16,852 nucleotides of DNA from Chloroflexota bacterium (GCA_005240105.1 SBAT01000116.1:1-16852), one strand, 5' to 3'. Shown: positions 1-8,689, counted from the stretch's first letter. A program made the numbers and translations. Notes: a model not told the origin generated them from the sequence alone.

Positions 1-1
1 A

Positions 2-484
2 GCTCTCGCCTTAAATCCAAAACTCATTGTTGCCGACGAACCAGTCTCAGCACTTGACGTATCTGTGCAAGCGCAAATCCTCAACTTGCTTGCCGACTTG
101 CGCAAAGAATTCAATCTGACCTATGTATTCATTGCCCACAACTTAGATGTGGTCCGCTACATAAGTGACCGTATCGCTGTCATGTACTTGGGCAAAATTG
201 TCGAACTGGGCACAACCAAAGAAGTCTATAGCCAGCCATTGCATCCTTATTCGCAGGCTCTCATTAATGCCGCCCCAGTTCCTGACCCTACTTTTGATCG
301 CAAAGATAGAGTTATTCTCAAAGGCGATTTGCCAAGTCCAGCTAATCCACCATCAGGCTGTTCATTTCACACGCGCTGCCCAATTGCACGTGAGAGATGC
401 ATGAGCGAGACCCCAGAGCTTAGAGAAGTCATTCCAGGGCATTTCTCCGCTTGCCACTTCGCCGAAGAACTACTTGGGTCGTAA
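2..484 (+). CDS. Peptide ABC transporter ATP-binding protein, OppF/DppF type (C-terminal part)
   Basis: This is the last 160 residues or so of the cytoplasmic ATPase subunit of an oligopeptide/dipeptide importer; the reading frame is open to the left window edge, so the Walker A and signature motifs lie outside. Visible motifs are Walker B (LIVADEP), the D-loop (SALD) and the switch histidine in FIAHNLDVV. The family-typical VMYLGKIVE and PLHPYS stretches follow. The end is the oligopeptide-transporter C-terminal domain with the cysteine motif GCSFHTRCP...C. The DEPVSALDVSVQAQ and GDLPSPANPPSGC wording is that of OppF/DppF rather than OppD/DppD. It is the only plus-strand gene and looks like an ordinary chromosomal gene. 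Its 3' end overlaps the convergent replication-relaxation gene by 15 bp, with no clear terminator between them. Confidence 0.93.
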   Translation, partial: ALALNPKLIVADEPVSALDVSVQAQILNLLADLRKEFNLTYVFIAHNLDVVRYISDRIAVMYLGKIVELGTTKEVYSQPLHPYSQALINAAPVPDPTFDRKDRVILKGDLPSPANPPSGCSFHTRCPIARERCMSETPELREVIPGHFSACHFAEELLGS

Positions 485-1279
485 CTCAGATAAAGTTCCG
501 TCAGCACGAAACCAGCGAGCTGCCAAAATTCCTTCCATAATTTCGGAGAAGACAGCAAAAACACATTTGCCGGCACCTACTCCATTTGCCGTTAAAAGTG
601 GCAGCGTCCACTCACTCAATGTCGCAATGCGAGTTTCACTATTAGCCACCACCCAAATTGGATGACCCGTAAAGAGAAAATTGACTATCTTCGGCTCCCA
701 GTGTCTGGTCTGCCGAAAATTACCGGTATCCAATTCCAACAGAATGATCATTTGCTCGCCCTTGGGGAAAGCAAATGAAATTGCTGCATCCGGATGTTCG
801 GTCATTTCCGCGCCATGCTGTTTGGCCCACTGACTGGCAAAATCCTCGCCTTGCAACCAAGCAAAATTCCGAATCAGTCCAATATCTTCAGCATCTTTCA
901 AGGAAATGCAAATGTCGGCAAGCTTCAAAAAATGCTCTTTGTGATAAGTATGCGCCGGACCAATGGGAATCTCTCTTCTATCAATTACCCTCTTCTGTTC
1001 GAGTACATGTGCTCCATGCTGCGTCAAGTAATAAAGTAATTCCGGGCGGCCCCTTCCTTCACTTCTTTCCGATGAAGCGCAACCAATTAAATTTGCCTGC
1101 ATCAGTCGCCGCATTCTTTTGCGCGCAGTCTCATAACTAATATCGCCAAAAGCCAGCCTAGCCAATTGCCCGGAAGTCAGCGTACGGTGCACGTAAAGTT
1201 GAGACAGAGACTCGACGTCCCTATCCATCACGACAAGTCCTTTTTTCTTCGCCTTACCTGCAGCTGCCCTAACGCGCAT
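470..1279 (-). CDS. Replication-relaxation family protein (winged-helix, mobile-element type)
   Basis: The 269-residue protein matches the layout I know for the replication-relaxation family. An N-terminal winged helix runs over about residues 20-105 (LYVHRTLTSGQLARLAF, a basic RKRMRRLMQANLIG helix, then LLYYLTQHGAHVL). A central H-x-L-x-D segment follows (HFLKLADICISL), then the PDAAISF and LLELDTGN strands that recall a nuclease-like fold without clear catalytic proof. Such genes sit on plasmids, ICEs and phages and are thought to act on DNA topology or control during replication; the exact role is not established. Two starts are possible: the ATG at 1279, or the ATG at 1228 (Met18), which has AAAAGGA about nine bases upstream and may be the true one. 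It lies downstream of the toxin-antitoxin pair on the same strand. Confidence 0.75.
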   Translation of the reverse strand: MRVRAAAGKAKKKGLVVMDRDVESLSQLYVHRTLTSGQLARLAFGDISYETARKRMRRLMQANLIGCASSERSEGRGRPELLYYLTQHGAHVLEQKRVIDRREIPIGPAHTYHKEHFLKLADICISLKDAEDIGLIRNFAWLQGEDFASQWAKQHGAEMTEHPDAAISFAFPKGEQMIILLELDTGNFRQTRHWEPKIVNFLFTGHPIWVVANSETRIATLSEWTLPLLTANGVGAGKCVFAVFSEIMEGILAARWFRADGTLSELRPK

Positions 1280-1328
1280 AGAAATCGAAAATCCTTTGGA
1301 CTACCCCATAAATATTCTATCGGACTAC

Positions 1329-1709
1329 TTATGAGGCGGCCGATAGCGGGATTTGTAAGTCAATCGAATCCCAAGGAACCATAAATAGTCCATCGTTGGT
1401 TTGTCGAACCAAATCTGATTCAGTTAATTCCCAGATATCGAGACGAACATTTTTGTAGTCCCTTTCAAGGTAAGCAGCCAACTTTCTAATACTCAGTGGA
1501 CCTTTCTGCCTCAAGGCCTGCAGTAACTCAGTTCGCCGAGGGGTCAATTTTCTCCACAAGGTATCTAAACTATCAAAATATAGATGGTGCCCAGGACACT
1601 TTCTCGTTCTATGCTTTTCAGCATCTTTCCAAGCTCTAAGAAACTCCTTTGAGAGTTCAGCATCAGTTCTCACACCAATCACTAGTTCATTTTTTTTGCT
1701 CTTTTTCAT
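1329..1709 (-). CDS. tumA: TumA/HVO_A0114-type winged-helix antitoxin
   Basis: This 126-residue protein has the C-terminal winged helix typical of the HVO_A0114-family DNA-binding antitoxins that accompany TumE toxins. The diagnostic run is around residues 45-120: YFDSLDTLWRKLTPRR, then LLQALRQKGPLSIRKLA, then the recognition helix region RDYKNVRLDIWELTE, and a wing ending in GLFMVPWDSIDL. The N-terminal part is basic and probably contacts the toxin or DNA. Its ATG overlaps the TGA of the upstream toxin gene as ATGA, so the two are translationally coupled, with a purine-rich GGGAAAGG just before the start. It is expected to neutralise the toxin and repress the pair. The order is toxin first and antitoxin second, as is usual for this family. 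Confidence 0.75.
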   Translation of the reverse strand: MKKSKKNELVIGVRTDAELSKEFLRAWKDAEKHRTRKCPGHHLYFDSLDTLWRKLTPRRTELLQALRQKGPLSIRKLAAYLERDYKNVRLDIWELTESDLVRQTNDGLFMVPWDSIDLQIPLSAAS

Positions 1710-2053
1710 GACCTTTCCCTCTCTTTCGCAACATCGGCCCAGAAATCCTGGAGCAATTTTTCTATCGTCGAAAATAGATATGGCTCTTCTTGAACGCCTA
1801 GATGTCGATGGTCTCCCTTTGCTTTTTCATTGTCATATCGAACAAGACATCGTCCGGAAGCAGTACCAAAATGGAGCCGGTATTTCAAACCATGAGGTTG
1901 CTCTTTTGAAATTGGTACAAGCCAAATTACTATTTGAACGAACGTCCCATCTGCATACTCCTTTTTGAATTTAGTCCATTCAGTTGCTTTTGACTTTCTA
2001 GGGTTAGTATACCCTAGGGTCTTTACACCTTCAAGGCGACGTTTTCTTTTCAT
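1706..2053 (-). CDS. tumE: TumE (DUF6516) family toxin
   Basis: This 115-residue protein carries the signature of the TumE/DUF6516 toxin family in the right order: an acidic/hydrophobic strand (FVQIVIWLVP), HGLKYRLHFG, the conserved RYDNEKAKGDHRH motif at about residues 73-85, then EEPYLF and a C-terminal helix LLQDFWADV. The Asp, Lys and His residues of the GDHRH segment are the likely active or substrate-binding residues, but the family's reaction is not something I can derive here. The N-terminal 20 residues are strongly basic. The start ATG has GAGGT about seven bases upstream. It is the first gene of a two-gene module with the winged-helix antitoxin. It lies 153 bp downstream of the coupling-protein gene, a placement consistent with mobile-element maintenance. 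Confidence 0.8.
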   Translation of the reverse strand: MKRKRRLEGVKTLGYTNPRKSKATEWTKFKKEYADGTFVQIVIWLVPISKEQPHGLKYRLHFGTASGRCLVRYDNEKAKGDHRHLGVQEEPYLFSTIEKLLQDFWADVAKERERS

Positions 2054-2206
2054 GGCAGTACCTCATCAGCGGCACGGCGCTGCTTGTCCGCTTATCTATA
2101 AACGGTCAAGAGGTAGAAAAAGTTCAAATTGAATAGGTTAATTCGCAGTCAAGCGTCCATAATTAATCACTGGCTCAACTTCGGTTATCAGATTAACTGT
2201 TGTTTC

Positions 2207-5200
2207 CTAGAATTCGGTATTCTGACTTTTGTCTTCACCGGCAAACCAGCCATTCGCTGGAAAACCAACCTGTTCCGGCTTCGGTAGATCCGACGGCAGC
2301 GGCGGTGAAAGTCCAGGCGTTGCTTCGCGGCGCGGTATCCGACGGAATGGGTCTTCGTGCAGGCTCTTTAAAGGTGCCTTTGTTTCCACACCGGCAATTT
2401 CTGCTGTAGGGGCAGCAACTCGCCTTTCAACTGCAAATCCTGGATCACTTACCGGATTGGTTGTGGAGGCTGGAAAGCGGGATGCTATCGGAGGCTGAGC
2501 CGGTATCTTCAACTGACGTAGAGTGTCAGAAAGATCCAAAGACGACAAACCATTGCTTGTCTTGTCCGGCATGCCCAATTCCTTGCCGCATTCTATACAG
2601 AAGCGCCCCTTGCCGGCAAGTTTTGCGCAGTATGGACAAACGCGTCCTTTGCCGGCGTCCTTGGCTTTTGGCTTTTGACTATCTACGGCTGCTGGAGGCA
2701 GAGTAGTTGTCTCCGCTTTCACTGCAACACTTTCCAGCTCAGGTGACTTTTCCAAAAGTTCAGCTTTCACTTCAGTCTGTATTTCAGGTTGTACTTCAGG
2801 CTTGGGGTCAGCCTTGCGAATTGGTGTCTTCAAATGCTCAGCAAGGTTCTCCACTGAATGCGAAGCTTTGGCTAACCCTTGAGCAGTGTCTTCGGCTACA
2901 ACTGCCGCTTCACCTTTGATGATCGACATTAAGTCAGTGGCCATTGGCGGCGGTGGGGCTGTTGCTCCGGCGAATAATGGACTGCCTTCCACTGTCGATT
3001 CGGAATCATCGGATCCAGATCCGTCGGGAATTGGTGCAGCTGATTCAGGACCAGGCTTACTTGATACGTTGTGCAGCAAGTGCAATCTGGCTATTTCCTC
3101 AATACCGCGCAAATCGACCATAAATGGCTTGGTTTCGCCAAATTCACTGTCGCCAGCCGGCGCCATAAATACAAGTGCATGGTGTTTTTCCATACGCTTA
3201 ATAGAATCAGAATCCACACGGGCAACAACTTGTTGGCTGTGGATACGTCTCCAAGCTACAGGGAATATTGAATCACCTGTAAATTGATCGGCAATACCTG
3301 GAACAATAACGGCGTGCTTGCCGATTTCCTCAGAGAAGAAGCGAGATGTAGATTCGTCAGCATTGTGCAAGCATATGCGTACCGCGGAGTTAGAGAAGAT
3401 AGTCTTTAACTCAGCGCCGCCTGATGATGTAGGATCACCCGTTACTTTTCCGGCAATCTGCGTGATGTTCTGCAGGATTACAGCCAGACCACCGTTAGCA
3501 CCACGAACGATAGCCGAAAGTTTGCCGGCTATGTCGATGTTCAACGTTTGATATTCGTCGAAGAAGGCAAACAACGGAAGAACTGATGCCGTACCATAAC
3601 GGGTATGCAGAGCTTGTTCTAGCTGATAGACAAAGCAAGCAGCTAACGACTCAGCATCCGGTCCGAGCGATGCCGGTGCACCGAAGATGAATACGGTCGG
3701 TTTGTGCATTGTTCCACGCACATCGATATTGGATTTTTCAGTAACGCGCAGGATATTGGTATTTTTGAACATGCGCAAGCGTCCGCGGACACCCTGTATG
3801 TTCTTGTCCCAATCACTGTCTGTACGGATGATCGAAGACAACGTTTGCGTTAATTCATTCAATTCCGCTGAATCAACATCAGAATTATTCTTGAGGTTGC
3901 GCAAAGACTCGACGATGTTACGCCTGTTGTTAACAAGGCGCATCAAGCCACGCGGGTTGCACGGCAAAGTCATGATCTCGGTCGGCACACCATTCTCGTC
4001 TTCACCGGATACCTGAACAGCTCCCCACTTAAGCAGTGTGGCCAGACCAGTTATGTAGCCGTGATCACGTTCTGCCCAGTGCTGCTCTTCCGGAGGCAAT
4101 GAATTAACATCACGGACAATAGAGGAGGCAAAAACAATTGGCTCTAGATCAAGTGGGTTCCAGTGGATGGAGTCGTTGTCCAATGGGTTGAAGTATGGAG
4201 TTTCAAAACCAGCTTGCTGCGCTTCAGGCAATACCGAATATTTGAAGCCTTCTTTCTTTTCATCAAGATCCGGATCGTTAGCTTTAGCTTCCAAGGCAAT
4301 GATCACACAAGGCTTGGCCAACATGGCTTTGATAATTGCGCGCATCAGGGTTGTTTTACCTGAACCGGACGGAGCAACCATAAACATGTTCTTGTTCGGC
4401 AAGCGACCAAGAGGCACGGTAATCGGCAAGTGCGTGCGGGCGAGGAAGCCAAACGGCAGAACAATGCCGTCTTCTTCACCCCAGGTAGCATTGGGGTTAC
4501 GTTTGCCCAAGCGACCATGCTTACGCAAATTTGGCGGGCAAAGGAAAGATCTTTCGTACTCACGCGGAGTCATCAAGCCCGATGGTGGGTTGAATGTACG
4601 GACCGTCTGCCAGGGGAAAAGACGCTTCTTGTGAGCAGCAGCGATAATAATAGCCAAAATCACAAGTGTCGGTATCATCAAAGCAACCGATGTTGCATCG
4701 ATAAAGCCCTTGGGTTTGTAGTTTGAGTTAGGAGCTTGTTGAGCCGGCTGGAAAAACAAGTTAGAGCCCGCATTAGCGTTAGTAGGGTTAGTAGCGTTAG
4801 ACTCCATACGCAGGTTCTGTCCGGTTGCACCAAGATTGCCAACTGGCTGCGTCGCTTGTTGACCAGGTTGAGCCTGAGTATTAGTAGCCATCTGCGCCCC
4901 GGATTGAATCAAGGGACTAGTGCCTGGATGACTAGGATAAGCAGGAGTGGGCTGAGCGACCATGCCTTGTCCATTGGGATCCACAACTTGTTGTGGTGCT
5001 GCGGCATAGGCCGGTCCATTCGGCACATAGACGCCATTCTCGTTAATGCGGCCGCCGGCAGGCGAGGCTGTCATCTGCGGCATTGCCGAGCCGGGAGCAA
5101 GTAAATATTGATTATCCTGCATTTGCAGTCGACGTTCGTATTCTTTGGCGGTGATCGTTTCACCCGTCTCCGTATTCCGGTAACGGGCAATCGCGCCCCG

Positions 5201-5227
5201 ATCGTTCATTTGTGCTCTCCAGGTCAT
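2207..5227 (-). CDS. virD4: VirD4/TraG-type T4SS coupling protein (TraM-recognition ATPase) with C-terminal zinc ribbon
   Basis: This 1006-residue inner-membrane ATPase would deliver substrates to the T4SS channel. Residues 1 to about 175 are low-complexity, rich in Gln, Pro, Ala and Gly. One membrane helix follows at about 178-200 (VALMIPTLVILAIIIAAA, then HKKR). Walker A is APSGSGKT near residue 287 and Walker B is LFAFFDEYQ near 554, followed by the LSAIVRGANGGLAVILQNITQ segment typical of the TraG/TraD TraM-recognition domain. The C-terminal 280 residues are charged and Pro-rich and contain a zinc-ribbon-like CxxC-x9-CxxC at about 860-880. Usual VirD4 proteins have two N-terminal helices and no such ribbon. 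The ATG at 5227 shares a base with the previous gene's TAA (TAATG). The ATG at 5209 has GGAGA six bases upstream and may be the real start. Confidence 0.9.
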   Translation of the reverse strand: MTWRAQMNDRGAIARYRNTETGETITAKEYERRLQMQDNQYLLAPGSAMPQMTASPAGGRINENGVYVPNGPAYAAAPQQVVDPNGQGMVAQPTPAYPSHPGTSPLIQSGAQMATNTQAQPGQQATQPVGNLGATGQNLRMESNATNPTNANAGSNLFFQPAQQAPNSNYKPKGFIDATSVALMIPTLVILAIIIAAAHKKRLFPWQTVRTFNPPSGLMTPREYERSFLCPPNLRKHGRLGKRNPNATWGEEDGIVLPFGFLARTHLPITVPLGRLPNKNMFMVAPSGSGKTTLMRAIIKAMLAKPCVIIALEAKANDPDLDEKKEGFKYSVLPEAQQAGFETPYFNPLDNDSIHWNPLDLEPIVFASSIVRDVNSLPPEEQHWAERDHGYITGLATLLKWGAVQVSGEDENGVPTEIMTLPCNPRGLMRLVNNRRNIVESLRNLKNNSDVDSAELNELTQTLSSIIRTDSDWDKNIQGVRGRLRMFKNTNILRVTEKSNIDVRGTMHKPTVFIFGAPASLGPDAESLAACFVYQLEQALHTRYGTASVLPLFAFFDEYQTLNIDIAGKLSAIVRGANGGLAVILQNITQIAGKVTGDPTSSGGAELKTIFSNSAVRICLHNADESTSRFFSEEIGKHAVIVPGIADQFTGDSIFPVAWRRIHSQQVVARVDSDSIKRMEKHHALVFMAPAGDSEFGETKPFMVDLRGIEEIARLHLLHNVSSKPGPESAAPIPDGSGSDDSESTVEGSPLFAGATAPPPPMATDLMSIIKGEAAVVAEDTAQGLAKASHSVENLAEHLKTPIRKADPKPEVQPEIQTEVKAELLEKSPELESVAVKAETTTLPPAAVDSQKPKAKDAGKGRVCPYCAKLAGKGRFCIECGKELGMPDKTSNGLSSLDLSDTLRQLKIPAQPPIASRFPASTTNPVSDPGFAVERRVAAPTAEIAGVETKAPLKSLHEDPFRRIPRREATPGLSPPLPSDLPKPEQVGFPANGWFAGEDKSQNTEF
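5216..5220 (-). promoter_or_regulatory. Ribosome binding site favouring the Met7 start of the coupling-protein gene
   Basis: GGAGA on the minus strand lies six bases before the ATG at 5209. The upstream ATG at 5227 relies instead on GGAGGT placed 11 bases away inside the preceding gene. The site decides between the two starts but does not alter the protein beyond six residues. Confidence 0.45.
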
Positions 5228-5859
5228 TAGCTTGATTGACCTCCCTCGCTAATTCCAACTATTTTCATGCCTTCAGGCGTGTTCTTAACCATGTACTCTA
5301 GCTTCACCGGACGGGCCGTTTGACCCTTGCCTGGAATATGGAGTGTTTGGGTGCCGTCAACAAAGACAACTATGGCACCATCATGTGAACCACCGGCAAA
5401 TACTCTGTCAGCCTTGAAGCTGCTCTTAACACCTGAGCCCTCAATCTGTTGAGCCAATTCCGCCGACCAGACATTCTTGCGGTAAGTCTCGGCAACATCC
5501 GCTGTCATGAAAGCAATGGCTTTTTCTTGAGACGATCTAGCTGTGGTTGCCGACAAATCCCAAGCCAGGGGCAGCCAGGCCATAATCATAGACTTGGCTT
5601 GCTCAGCCTCCGTAGACGCCGGAGGTGGAGCCCCTTCAACCATACGGTTTCCGCCGCCACGCAAAGGCGATTGCCCGCCATCGGCAGATCTACCACCGTT
5701 AACATCCGGATCACTCATCCATTTTTGATAAGTCACTTTACGCTCCGGCTGAGGCGTCGGCATAAGAACAAGAGTCAAGAATATACCGGCCAAAAATCCT
5801 ACTGCTGCCACCATTATTAGTGTCAGGCGATATTTTTCTCCAGCTTGATAATCAAACAT
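5227..5859 (-). CDS. VirB8-like bitopic T4SS protein (candidate)
   Basis: This 210-residue protein has one N-terminal membrane helix at about residues 12-33 (LTLIMVAAVGFLAGIFLTLVLM). A flexible Gly/Pro/Arg linker runs to about residue 85. A globular extracytoplasmic domain then starts at AWLPLAWDLSATTARSS and includes the helix FMTADVAETYRKNVW, followed by several strands (AIVVFVDGTQTL, KLEYMVKN, MKIVGIS). This plan and length are those of VirB8/TraE/TrbF-type proteins, which have an NTF2-like periplasmic domain and scaffold the inner-membrane channel. The assignment rests on architecture and position between VirB4 and the coupling protein, not on a clear family motif. It begins 16 bases after the VirB4 stop with a near-perfect SD, and its TAA overlaps the next ATG, so it is co-translated with the coupling protein. 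Confidence 0.55.
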   Translation of the reverse strand: MFDYQAGEKYRLTLIMVAAVGFLAGIFLTLVLMPTPQPERKVTYQKWMSDPDVNGGRSADGGQSPLRGGGNRMVEGAPPPASTEAEQAKSMIMAWLPLAWDLSATTARSSQEKAIAFMTADVAETYRKNVWSAELAQQIEGSGVKSSFKADRVFAGGSHDGAIVVFVDGTQTLHIPGKGQTARPVKLEYMVKNTPEGMKIVGISEGGQSS

Positions 5860-5864
5860 CTTCT

Positions 5865-5873
5865 ATCACCTCC
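5865..5873 (-). promoter_or_regulatory. Strong Shine-Dalgarno sequence of the VirB8-like gene
   Basis: GGAGGTGAT on the minus strand matches nine bases of the canonical anti-SD complement and lies five bases before the ATG at 5859. It sits immediately after the VirB4 TAG. Among the cluster's ribosome sites it is the strongest, suggesting this product is made at a higher rate than VirB4. Confidence 0.8.
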
Positions 5874-5875
5874 AC

Positions 5876-8689
5876 CTAACTAGCCCGTGCCTGATCGTGC
5901 TGCAATGAATCGGGGCTTACACCCTGACTAAGCAAGTGACAGGCCATGCGGATGTCGCCGTCACAGGCCTCAACCATGCGCGCGCGCAAAGGCTGATCGT
6001 TGTTGGGTTCTGTTGTAGCAACCCAGTACATAAAGCGTGGGACGACAAGCTTAACGACTCCGCGGGACATCTTGTGATAGATGAGGAAGCATTCCGAATA
6101 CTCGCGGTTCTTGCGTGTCAAATGTCCAATTGCCGACATCTCTTGCGGCGTCAACCCGCAAGCGTCTTTGATCAAGTCGAAGTTAGCCGGATCGTTACCT
6201 AAGATTATCTTGATAGCGCTGTTGCTGGCCAGTGTCCTTGCTCGATCATCTTTCAGAAGATCGTTCAATTCCTGAGATATGCCGATGAATAAAAGACCCA
6301 AGTGTCGGCTTGTACGTGAAGCATCTTCAACAAGGGTCTTTCCACCCTCGTAACGCAATAGTCTCCACAACTCGTCTATACAGAAGACGAATCGTGCCGG
6401 TTTGCCTTTAGCCATTTGTTCCATCTTGTGTTGATGGGCACGTCTTAAAACAAAGTCAGACACGAACAGTGTGACAACTGCTTCCAACGTTTTGTCATGG
6501 GCCAATTCAGCAGTATCAAATACCATCAACTGCGAATCCATTGGAATGGATGTTGGTCCATCAAATAATTTACCGAAAATGGCCCCGCGGCAATACAGCC
6601 CTAAACGGTTGGCTAGATCTTCGGCAACCTCGCCTCGGCGATAGCCTTTATTAGCTTCTGCTTCTTTCTGCAACCAGGCAACCAAATCCGACTCGATTGG
6701 AATCCTGCCTTCTTCAGCACAGATCTTATAAATTGCTTGAATGCCCTGCATAAGGATGGGTTTTTCATCCTTGGTCATAGCTTGCTCACCACGCTCGCCA
6801 AGCATGACGGAGTGGAAATTAAGCAGCTTGATGATATGCGACTCGGGCGGATTAGCCGGATCAATAGGCTTACCATCAACAGTGGCATATGGCAGATCAT
6901 AAAGGTTGATACAAACTGAACCATCCGGACCTAAGCGGATATAAGCTGCATCATCATAAACATCAGTGAGCGTCCTATAACTGCCCGAACGGTCAATGAT
7001 CACAGACTTGGCGCCAGCCAGAGTTTTCATTTGAATGATTTGTTGAGCGACCATAGATTTACCTTCGCCAGGCTGACCGAAAATAATGGCCATAGCGTTA
7101 GGTAATTTCTCGTCGTACGGGTTAAGGAAAACAGGCTCCAGGGTCTCTTTTGAAAATCCTAGCCAATCACCTTTTTCCGAACCCAAATGAGCATGCACAA
7201 ACGGGAATGAATTGCGCACGGTAGGGGTCCTTACAGCTTTGCCACGACGTGTGACATCAAGTCCTAATCCAGGCAGACTACCGACGAATAATTGTTTTTG
7301 TTCATGGAAACCGACAACAAAGCGGGCACCACGACACTGCGGGGCAGCACTACGCACTAATTCCGTGTTGCGGTTCAAGTCTTCCAGGCTATCGGCATTC
7401 AAGGTGAAGTAAACAGCATAGTTGAATATTTCCATGTTGGTTGTATACAACTCAGAACCGATATGAGCGGCTTCCTGCGCTTTCTCTGCTTCTTCCTGGT
7501 TAGGGGCAGAACGTGGACCTAAAATTCCTTGATACGTGTTGGCAGTTGCCTGCGACTGTTTGCGCTGCAATTTCTTGCGGAATACTTCCTTGTCCAACTT
7601 ATGAGCAAAGATATTCATGCGCCATTCGCAATTCAGCCTGACCAGAGGTGAAAGCCATAGTGGACCGGTACGCTCCGGTAAGCGGGACATGTACAGACTA
7701 CGGACATATTTACCTGTCGGGTTAGCGGCATCTTCTGTCTCCGTGACATCGCTTATCAAAGCATAGTCGGAGCGCGAGAAATCATAGACTGATTCTGTTA
7801 ACTGTTCACGTAAGGTTGCCGGCTCCATATCAGGAAATATTGCCCGTAATTCAGGGTTGACAGAACTTGTCTGCGGTCTAATTGGCTGCGGCAAAATATC
7901 GCTAGAAACCGCTTGCACAGATGGGTTGAGTTCCTTGTAGAGCATCTGGAAGTACTCAGAGGCGCCAATTGGGCGTCCGCTCATACCGCAATGCGCCAAT
8001 TGCGAAACATGACCCATTGATCTCTGCACGAGAGTCTGGACATTTTTCAAATGGTGAGCCTTGCTCTGGCTGGCAGCCTTGTTTGTAAATACATCAATAA
8101 TGTGGCTGACTGTATTTTCGATGAATGATTGCTTAGCCGGCTTTTCTTTCGGCGGACGGAAGCAGAAAGTGACATAGAACTTCAATTCTGGAATGAAGTT
8201 CTTGGACATCAAAAATGCTTCGTCATTTTCCACGCCGCGGGCAACGTACTTGAGAAACTCATCGTTTACAACATCGACAGGATGACGCGAGAAATATTCT
8301 CTTTTGGAGATATTGTGGCAAACAATTGTTAGTTGCACTGATGTATCAATACTGTTTAAAAATCCAGTAAAGTGCTGCATAAGCGAACCCAGACGCACTT
8401 CATCAAAGCCTGATACGTGGACGCCATCAACTTCGAAACAACATCTATAGCTGCCATCTTTCAAGACAACAATGCCCAAGCCTGAAGCTTCATCATGGAA
8501 AAGATCCCACAATGGCACAAGTCCAGCAGCTGACGGATGCGAACGTGGAATCGCGGACGAAGGTAACTTGGCTAAACGAGCCCTTCTCACATCCTTGTCC
8601 AAATCCTGGACGCCAGCTCTTTGTCCCCGGCCAAGGAATCCTAGCAAGTTATTTTCTGGTAGATTTGAGCGGGAGAGTGATGAATCCAT
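5876..8689 (-). CDS. virB4: VirB4/TraC-family T4SS assembly ATPase
   Basis: This protein of about 937 residues is the hexameric ATPase that powers T4SS assembly. The N-terminal half has the TraC/VirB4-type entry strands (LWDLFHDEASGLGIVVLKDGS), followed by a helical middle region. The C-terminal RecA-like domain has Walker A FGQPGEGKS near residue 540, Walker B FVFCIDELWRLL near 770 and the sensor-like GISQELNDLL near 808, spaced as in VirB4. It is longer than the usual 800 or so residues. A GTG at 8698 lies just before the chosen ATG, which is preceded by GGTGA; the GTG has no SD, so the ATG is preferred. The gene begins 11 bases after the VirB3-like stop, matching the conserved virB3-virB4 order. 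This is the most secure T4SS marker in the window. Confidence 0.93.
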   Translation of the reverse strand: MDSSLSRSNLPENNLLGFLGRGQRAGVQDLDKDVRRARLAKLPSSAIPRSHPSAAGLVPLWDLFHDEASGLGIVVLKDGSYRCCFEVDGVHVSGFDEVRLGSLMQHFTGFLNSIDTSVQLTIVCHNISKREYFSRHPVDVVNDEFLKYVARGVENDEAFLMSKNFIPELKFYVTFCFRPPKEKPAKQSFIENTVSHIIDVFTNKAASQSKAHHLKNVQTLVQRSMGHVSQLAHCGMSGRPIGASEYFQMLYKELNPSVQAVSSDILPQPIRPQTSSVNPELRAIFPDMEPATLREQLTESVYDFSRSDYALISDVTETEDAANPTGKYVRSLYMSRLPERTGPLWLSPLVRLNCEWRMNIFAHKLDKEVFRKKLQRKQSQATANTYQGILGPRSAPNQEEAEKAQEAAHIGSELYTTNMEIFNYAVYFTLNADSLEDLNRNTELVRSAAPQCRGARFVVGFHEQKQLFVGSLPGLGLDVTRRGKAVRTPTVRNSFPFVHAHLGSEKGDWLGFSKETLEPVFLNPYDEKLPNAMAIIFGQPGEGKSMVAQQIIQMKTLAGAKSVIIDRSGSYRTLTDVYDDAAYIRLGPDGSVCINLYDLPYATVDGKPIDPANPPESHIIKLLNFHSVMLGERGEQAMTKDEKPILMQGIQAIYKICAEEGRIPIESDLVAWLQKEAEANKGYRRGEVAEDLANRLGLYCRGAIFGKLFDGPTSIPMDSQLMVFDTAELAHDKTLEAVVTLFVSDFVLRRAHQHKMEQMAKGKPARFVFCIDELWRLLRYEGGKTLVEDASRTSRHLGLLFIGISQELNDLLKDDRARTLASNSAIKIILGNDPANFDLIKDACGLTPQEMSAIGHLTRKNREYSECFLIYHKMSRGVVKLVVPRFMYWVATTEPNNDQPLRARMVEACDGDIRMACHLLSQGVSPDSLQHDQARAS

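Noticed and set aside
775..1140. 121-codon plus-strand frame opposite the replication-relaxation gene
   Set aside because: It is antisense to a recognisable family protein and has no features of its own.
2054..2206. Promoter for the toxin-antitoxin pair or terminator for the coupling-protein gene
   Set aside because: A TATAGAT-like -10 and TTGAAC or TTGACC hexamers occur but not at an acceptable spacing, and only a weak 4-bp inverted repeat (GTTA/TAAC) is present. I see no site I can support.
4167..4634. 155-codon plus-strand open frame opposite the coupling-protein gene
   Set aside because: It lies wholly antisense to the Walker A region of a well-supported ATPase, its protein shows no family features, and no SD precedes it.
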